The position numbers were made by a program, and so were the translations under genes. This document shows, in pieces, positions 47,811 to 52,118 of a stretch of DNA of 52,118 nucleotides. Source of the DNA: Acanthaster planci (lineage: Eukaryota > Echinodermata > Asteroidea > Valvatida > Acanthasteridae); contig NW_019091423.1 in assembly GCF_001949145.1 (NCBI RefSeq), positions 929,247-981,364 on the forward strand, written 5' to 3'. Each line of letters begins with the position of its first letter. Positions within the stretch are counted from its first letter, which is position 1. Below the pieces are notes generated by a model. The model worked only from the letters and a program-made list of their open reading frames with translations, had not been told where the DNA came from and searched no databases.

Positions 47811-49281
47811 GGTCTTCATTTTTTTAAAAAAAATCAGTTGTACCGTCCTTTTTGACAATAGTGTTGCAACAGTTTTGTTTTGTCTTTTAAACATGGTTTT
47901 AAAATCCTACATGGATGTCCTCTGCACCCTCAAACCTTTAAATCCGCAAAGAAACCACAGGAAAAGGTGGTAAGCTTGTACCCAACTGCTGTTATATCTC
48001 TCGGTGACAAGCCACATGGAAAAGCCTTAGAACCATACCCTACTCTGCTGCCAACGTATGTCTAGAATTACCGAGGCACGTGCCTTCTAGAAAGCATCAA
48101 AGCTTCAAAGAGGCTCCGACAGCTTCAGAGGGTCGTTTATGGGTTACAGGAAACGCTTTGGTAGCCCTCGGCAAGCCAGACAGCAGTAGATGTAGACAAT
48201 CCTTGATGTCTGCTATCTCGAAGATGGTTGTACACATTCCCATGGGAATTTGCCAGACTCCGGCTGGAATATTTTTTTCTGGTTAAGGGGAAGCCCCTAT
48301 GTTTACGGTAACTAAACCAGGCTGTTCAGCATGAATAAAGGCAGGATATCACGGGAGGTTTTTATAGTTGGCCGTAAAAATTTTTTTATCAAATAATTAG
48401 CAAAAAGGTGGTCCAAAAAAGACGGAGGCCGCTCCACATACATAAACCTACCCAATTTGAACCATTTCAAGAACGCCATGTCTGATTTTATCTTAATGGG
48501 AGGGGAATCAAAACATTATCCTCTAGCTCCGGCACGTGTCCTAGTCCCAAACTCTAGGAGAATGCAGAATCTTCTGTTTTGCTGGAGCAACCTGACAGTA
48601 CCGACACCAGTACGGTATGCTGGACAGCAGACATTCCGGCACGGGAATAAGCAGGAGGGAGGTCACTCCGGACAAATTGACGGCCAAATTCCATGGAAAG
48701 ACGACCATTAACACTTCGAAGCTTCGAAGTAAAAGGTTTTCGGTTGCAACATTCAAGGACATCTGTTTGTGAGAATTTGTGGTCCTGAACAAGGACGATC
48801 GAGGCGCATAAAAAGTACGCCTACAAATTCTTTCGAAAAGAGGGGTCTGTTTGTGGGATTGTGTTAGTATGGCATGGGATCATCTCTGTAGGTTTAGGGG
48901 CACCCATCTGGGGGCAAAGCAAACAAAAATGTGATTGAAAATTTGTCAGAAGAGCTCCAGGAAGGTAAGGGATGTCATTTGAAAAATGGCCGTTGAGAAG
49001 ACTTGGGAACATTCTCTTTTTGGGGTGAGTTTGTTTTAGGTGGATAACTAAAAACTTCATCGGTTAACCCACTAAAACTTGAAAATCAAATCTGACGGAC
49101 CAAACAACACATTGTTTTTTTTGCTTGAGAGGCCTCAGGGACTTCAGTCGCCTGCCATGGGGCTCCAAACTTTGTTGATTTTACAGTATTTTCAATCGAG
49201 CTTGAATAAGTTCAGCGCGCGCACCCCACGGTGAGCGATGAATAGCCCCCTCTGCCGTCGAGGATTAATTTATTCGTAAAC
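47811..49281. other. Intergenic stretch between LINE and candidate first exon
   Basis: No recognised gene. It includes probable LINE 3' flank, an 18-bp palindrome at 48713-48730, and a CpG-richer segment (CAGCGCGCGC near 49214) just before the ATG at 49282 that could be promoter or 5'UTR. Confidence 0.4.
48713..48730. other. Perfect 18-bp palindrome
   Basis: ACTTCGAAGCTTCGAAGT equals its own reverse complement and is built from two TTCGAA units around AAGCTT. Function unknown. It could be a dimeric factor site or chance. Confidence 0.6.
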
Positions 49282-49369
49282 ATGGCGTCTTTATGCAGGT
49301 TCTGTCTTCGAAAACCGGCAAATGTTTCCACTGTTGCCAGGGTAATTTCAGCCCGATATGCAACGTTTA
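49282..49369 (+). CDS. Candidate first exon: mitochondrial presequence
   Basis: An ATG in a good context (AAACATGGCG) opens 29 codons plus one base, ending at a consensus-like donor (A|GTGAGT, GT at 49370-49371). The peptide begins MASLCRFCLRKPANVS and continues TVARVISARYATF. It is rich in Arg/Lys, Ser, Ala and Val with no acidic residue, as expected of an amphipathic mitochondrial targeting sequence. The ARYAT end resembles a processing-peptidase site. Sequence just upstream is CpG-enriched, as promoters of housekeeping genes often are. No second exon was recognised before the window ends, so the mature protein is unknown. The intron would contain the inverted-repeat elements at 49.5-51.2 kb. 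An alternative donor (AGG|GTAATT, around 49341) exists. It could also be a chance frame. Confidence 0.4.
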
Positions 49370-49536
49370 GTGAGTATATTGTTATAGGTTATTGCATAAA
49401 GAAGGCAAATTTTGCTTTTAGGACTTCCTTAGTTATTTTTACTCGAAACATTTTTGCATCGCGGGAGGCCTAACGTACAAATTAGGGCTAGCACTGCAGT
49501 AACATGGCTACTAGCCTACTAGTACTAGGGTTCACA

Positions 49537-50718
49537 GTCGTCACTTCGCCCCATTTCCACGTCGCCCCTAAGGTAGACCCGTAAACAGTATTTCTGACCC
49601 GTATTTCTGCGCGCGAGCTCATTAATGTTTTGTGACCCCACAGGGTTTTAAAATAAGACAGGCCATAATCAGGAGGCATCATAGAAATATTTCTTTAAAT
49701 CCCGAATTTAGGACTGACACCCAGGCAAGTTTCTAGTTCGAGGTATTTCTTTCACAAAAAGCCCCAAATTGCGGGCCTATTTTGGATAGAGGGGGCGGCT
49801 ACATTCAGAAATTAGTGCTTAGTTTTACTGCTTTTTTGGGGGTATCATCCTCGAAAAGCGAATTAAAATATTTTTGTGGCTAACCCCCATGAAATTGAAA
49901 GGAAAAGTGATCTTCTGGCTATAATCTTGAATTTTCAGTAAAAAAACGGAGGCCAACCTCTTCACGAGAGTCAACAGGCAGCGCTGTCTCGGTCCAATTT
50001 GCACTGTTTTCTATGGGCACGTATTTGGTGTAGTGCGACCCTAACCACTTTGCCCCTAACCACTTCGCCCCATTTCCACTTTGCCGTCCATTTTGAGTGT
50101 TTTACAAGCCTTTTCAAAAAATGGTCAAGGAGTAGTTATGTAGTTATTATAGAAAACTCTACGGCACTAAATTAAAGTCACCCGCATGTCCATTACGGGG
50201 AAATAATGCATATGGTTGGACTAGCATCGGGTTATTTCTCATCCTCTTCAAGTTTATTTCAAACCAACACAATTCTGTTCACATCATTCTGGACTTCTGG
50301 TAATTGTCAATGCATCCAGACAGGTATACCCCGGGTGATTGGATAAAGCTCGGCGTGCAAGAAATTTTGTGGAAACTCCATCCCCACTCCATTACGTATT
50401 CCCTTACACGGATGCAGCGCGGCGGGAACCAGTGCTTTGCGCTCGTGTTTTTACCATAGCGACAACGAAACACGTAGAAAACGTTTTTCTAACTAGCCAA
50501 TAAAAATTGTTGGGTCTTGCCAAAAAATTTGGTCCGGCGGTCGGGAAATCTGAATCATTGTTTAGGCCTTTGAAAGTTGGATTATCTGATCGTTATTTGG
50601 GTACTCAAATGTTGATGTTTTTACTTGTTGCATCTAGGCCTACTGAAGAACGGAATGAATCATGATCAATGGGGCGGAGTGGGAATGGGGCGAAGTGGAA
50701 ATGGGGCAAAGTGACGAC
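49537..50718. mobile_element. Candidate non-autonomous DNA transposon with about 32-bp inverted ends
   Basis: The left end (49537-49568, GTCGTCACTTCGCCCCATTT then CCACGTCGCCCC) and the right end (50687-50718), reverse-complemented, differ at only two of 32 positions. Internal copies of the same words lie at 50045-50085. No transposase frame is seen inside. The flanking bases do not show a clean target duplication (ACA versus ACC at best). Iterated terminal words are typical of non-autonomous DNA transposons, but the superfamily is unassigned. Confidence 0.45.
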
Positions 50719-50810
50719 ACCCAAACTAGGCCTAGGCCTACGTGTACAAATTATGTATACATGATACATGTAGGCTGGGTGTCGGTCACTTCGCCCCATT
50801 TCCACTTTGC
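50687..50810. repeat. Large imperfect palindrome, about 124 bp
   Basis: The left arm GGGGCGAAGTGGAAATGGGG...GTGACGACACCC (50687-50722) is mirrored by GGGTGTCGGTCAC...CCCCATTTCCACTTTGC (ending 50810). Pairing resumes further inside with CCTACGTGTA against TACATGTAGG. The outer arms, about 35 bases, differ at only a few positions. The centre carries TAGGCCTAGGCCTA and AT-rich sequence. It may be the junction of two head-to-head element ends. Confidence 0.8.
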
Positions 50811-51145
50811 TCACTGATTGTTCGTGCCTCTCTTTATTAACAAAGGCATATAGGCCCTACCTGTCAGTTGCAACAAATAGCCTACAATTGGAAAAAATGT
50901 TGCATCCAGACTGCACTTCATCAGTTCTGTACAAAGTCTATGGGGAGTGAAGTATTTCCCAACAACATCGGTAAATGTTTCTCAGTCCAGAATTTGTGTC
51001 TTTCAAGAATTTCTGTAATGACTGACTTTTATTGATATGATGTATGATGAGAAAAGTGGAGTCAGGATGCAACATTTTTTACCTTAGAATTAAAACATTG
51101 ACGTTTGAGTAACCAAATAATGGTCGGACAAACCTTGCAGCAAGT

Positions 51146-51212
51146 TGGGATGGGGCGAAGTGGAGGTTGGATGATGTAGGTATGGGGGGAAGTGGGGATG
51201 GGGGGAAGTGAC
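51146..51212 (-). repeat. Further copies of the CACTTCGCCCCAT word
   Basis: On the minus strand the words CACTTCCCCCCATCCCCAC and CACTTCGCCCCATCCC occur here, in the opposite orientation to the copy at 50781-50810. Together they could delimit a second, smaller element (about 50781-51212). Confidence 0.5.
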
Positions 51213-52118
51213 TGTAAAGCGATAGGCCAAGGATGCGGGGCAAGGTACTTCAAGAACACCAAGGCACTGCTCTGTCATGTCCTTAGGCCTCACTGATTCT
51301 TGATGTTTGATGATTGTGTACGTAACAGCATTTTGAAGGGTGCCTTGCAATTGTACCAGAGAAAACCTGCGTTTACACTTTCTTGATCAAATCTCCCCCT
51401 AAAAAACAATAATAATCAGGTTGGGGACCAAACCACAATCTAATTCCAGACTATGCATATGCTGCTCGATTGTGAAGTGATGATGTAATTTTAGAGCTAT
51501 TTTTAGATCTCGGCTTGCAGATGACATTGATCTCCTTATCGGCCGAAAACTTGATTAAGTTTACAGGAAACATGCTGCTCCAGATCTAAATGAAACTTTC
51601 CTTTTATTTGGTATCTCTGGAAGCGGATCAAGGACATTTTTCGGTCGAATCCTGCACAGGAGGTGTTGAATTTGGTGGGTTGGTGAGTTCATTTCTGCCG
51701 AGGAAAATGTTTAGGTGAAAAAATGAAGCTTTGCTGAAATTTAGTGTATGGATGGAAACGTTGCCATTAAAAATTTCCATCGATTCACCATGGCAAATTT
51801 TATGTTTTCCATGGCGATTTTCCATAATAGCGACCGAAAATAATTTTGCCATGGTAGTGGCAACAGCGACCATACATGTACATGTATTGGCTGCCGGCAT
51901 TTCAAATCTCATTATTTTCCCAAAATCTTGTTGGAAAATAACATCATTTTCACGTGACCTAATAAAAATGACGTCTTTTCCGCTTGAACAAGTGACATGA
52001 GCAGAAAATGGGGACGTTGCTAGATAGTGGTTTGGTTCCTGACCTGATAATAGGTAGGCCTAACCTACATGAAACTACTGGGCATGTGTGTAGTTTGTAG
52101 AGTGTAACCTTTATCATT
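51213..52118. other. Right-edge non-coding stretch
   Basis: No exon recognised. Around 51757-51867 there are inverted words (GTTGCCA and TGGCAAC outside, CCATGGCAAA and TTTTGCCATGG inside) forming a loose palindromic patch. Confidence 0.4.

Noticed and set aside
1-52118. tRNA, rRNA or spliceosomal RNA genes
   Set aside because: Scanning by eye for T-loop (GGTTCRAATCC-like) and box motifs gave no convincing hit; a covariance-model search would be decisive.

Overview
The window is eukaryotic and reads as the genome of a marine invertebrate, most likely a non-vertebrate deuterostome (hemichordate, echinoderm or cephalochordate). Coding sequence is split by GT/AG introns, gene density is low, the sequence is moderately AT-rich, and there are two assembly gaps (runs of N at 8176-8457 and 21396-21691). 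Many short transposon remnants are present. No bacterial operon, CRISPR or phage structure is present. The exact phylum is an inference and cannot be fixed from the sequence.

Only two genes can be named with confidence. (1) At 667-6277 (+) lie nine spliced exons of the 3' half of a CIP2A orthologue (cellular inhibitor of PP2A, KIAA1524). They encode about 431 residues covering the end of the armadillo-like domain and the whole coiled-coil tail. Exon phases agree throughout, and the stop is at 6275-6277. (2) At 33073-34089 (-) is an intact single-exon class A (rhodopsin-family) G-protein-coupled receptor of 338 residues. It has all seven helices and the usual signature residues, and probably binds a peptide ligand. 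A third, weaker candidate is a first exon at 49282-49369 (+). It encodes what looks like a mitochondrial targeting presequence followed by a GTGAGT donor, so a nuclear gene for a mitochondrial protein may start here and run off the right edge.

The stretches between genes are long. 6.7-20.3 kb is gene-poor and holds a small 146-bp inverted-repeat element and one gap. 20283-21982 is a clear CACTA/EnSpm-type DNA transposon: CACTA...TAGTG ends, a 3-bp TTA target duplication and clustered subterminal repeats. 22-32 kb is a gene desert with a palindromic repeat cluster, an NRF1-type palindrome, a 17-bp perfect hairpin and the 3' end of a LINE. 35.4-44.7 kb holds no recognisable gene. 44.7-47.9 kb is a retrotransposon zone, with a 59-bp tandem array, an LTR-like TATA/poly(A) signal pair and a decayed LINE reverse transcriptase. 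49.5-51.2 kb contains a family of iterated, inverted GC-rich words that looks like non-autonomous DNA transposons inside the putative intron of the mitochondrial-type gene.

I found no multi-gene system. The most noteworthy items are the CACTA element, the inverted-repeat family near 50 kb, the perfect hairpin at 31.75 kb and the unannotated candidate first exons.
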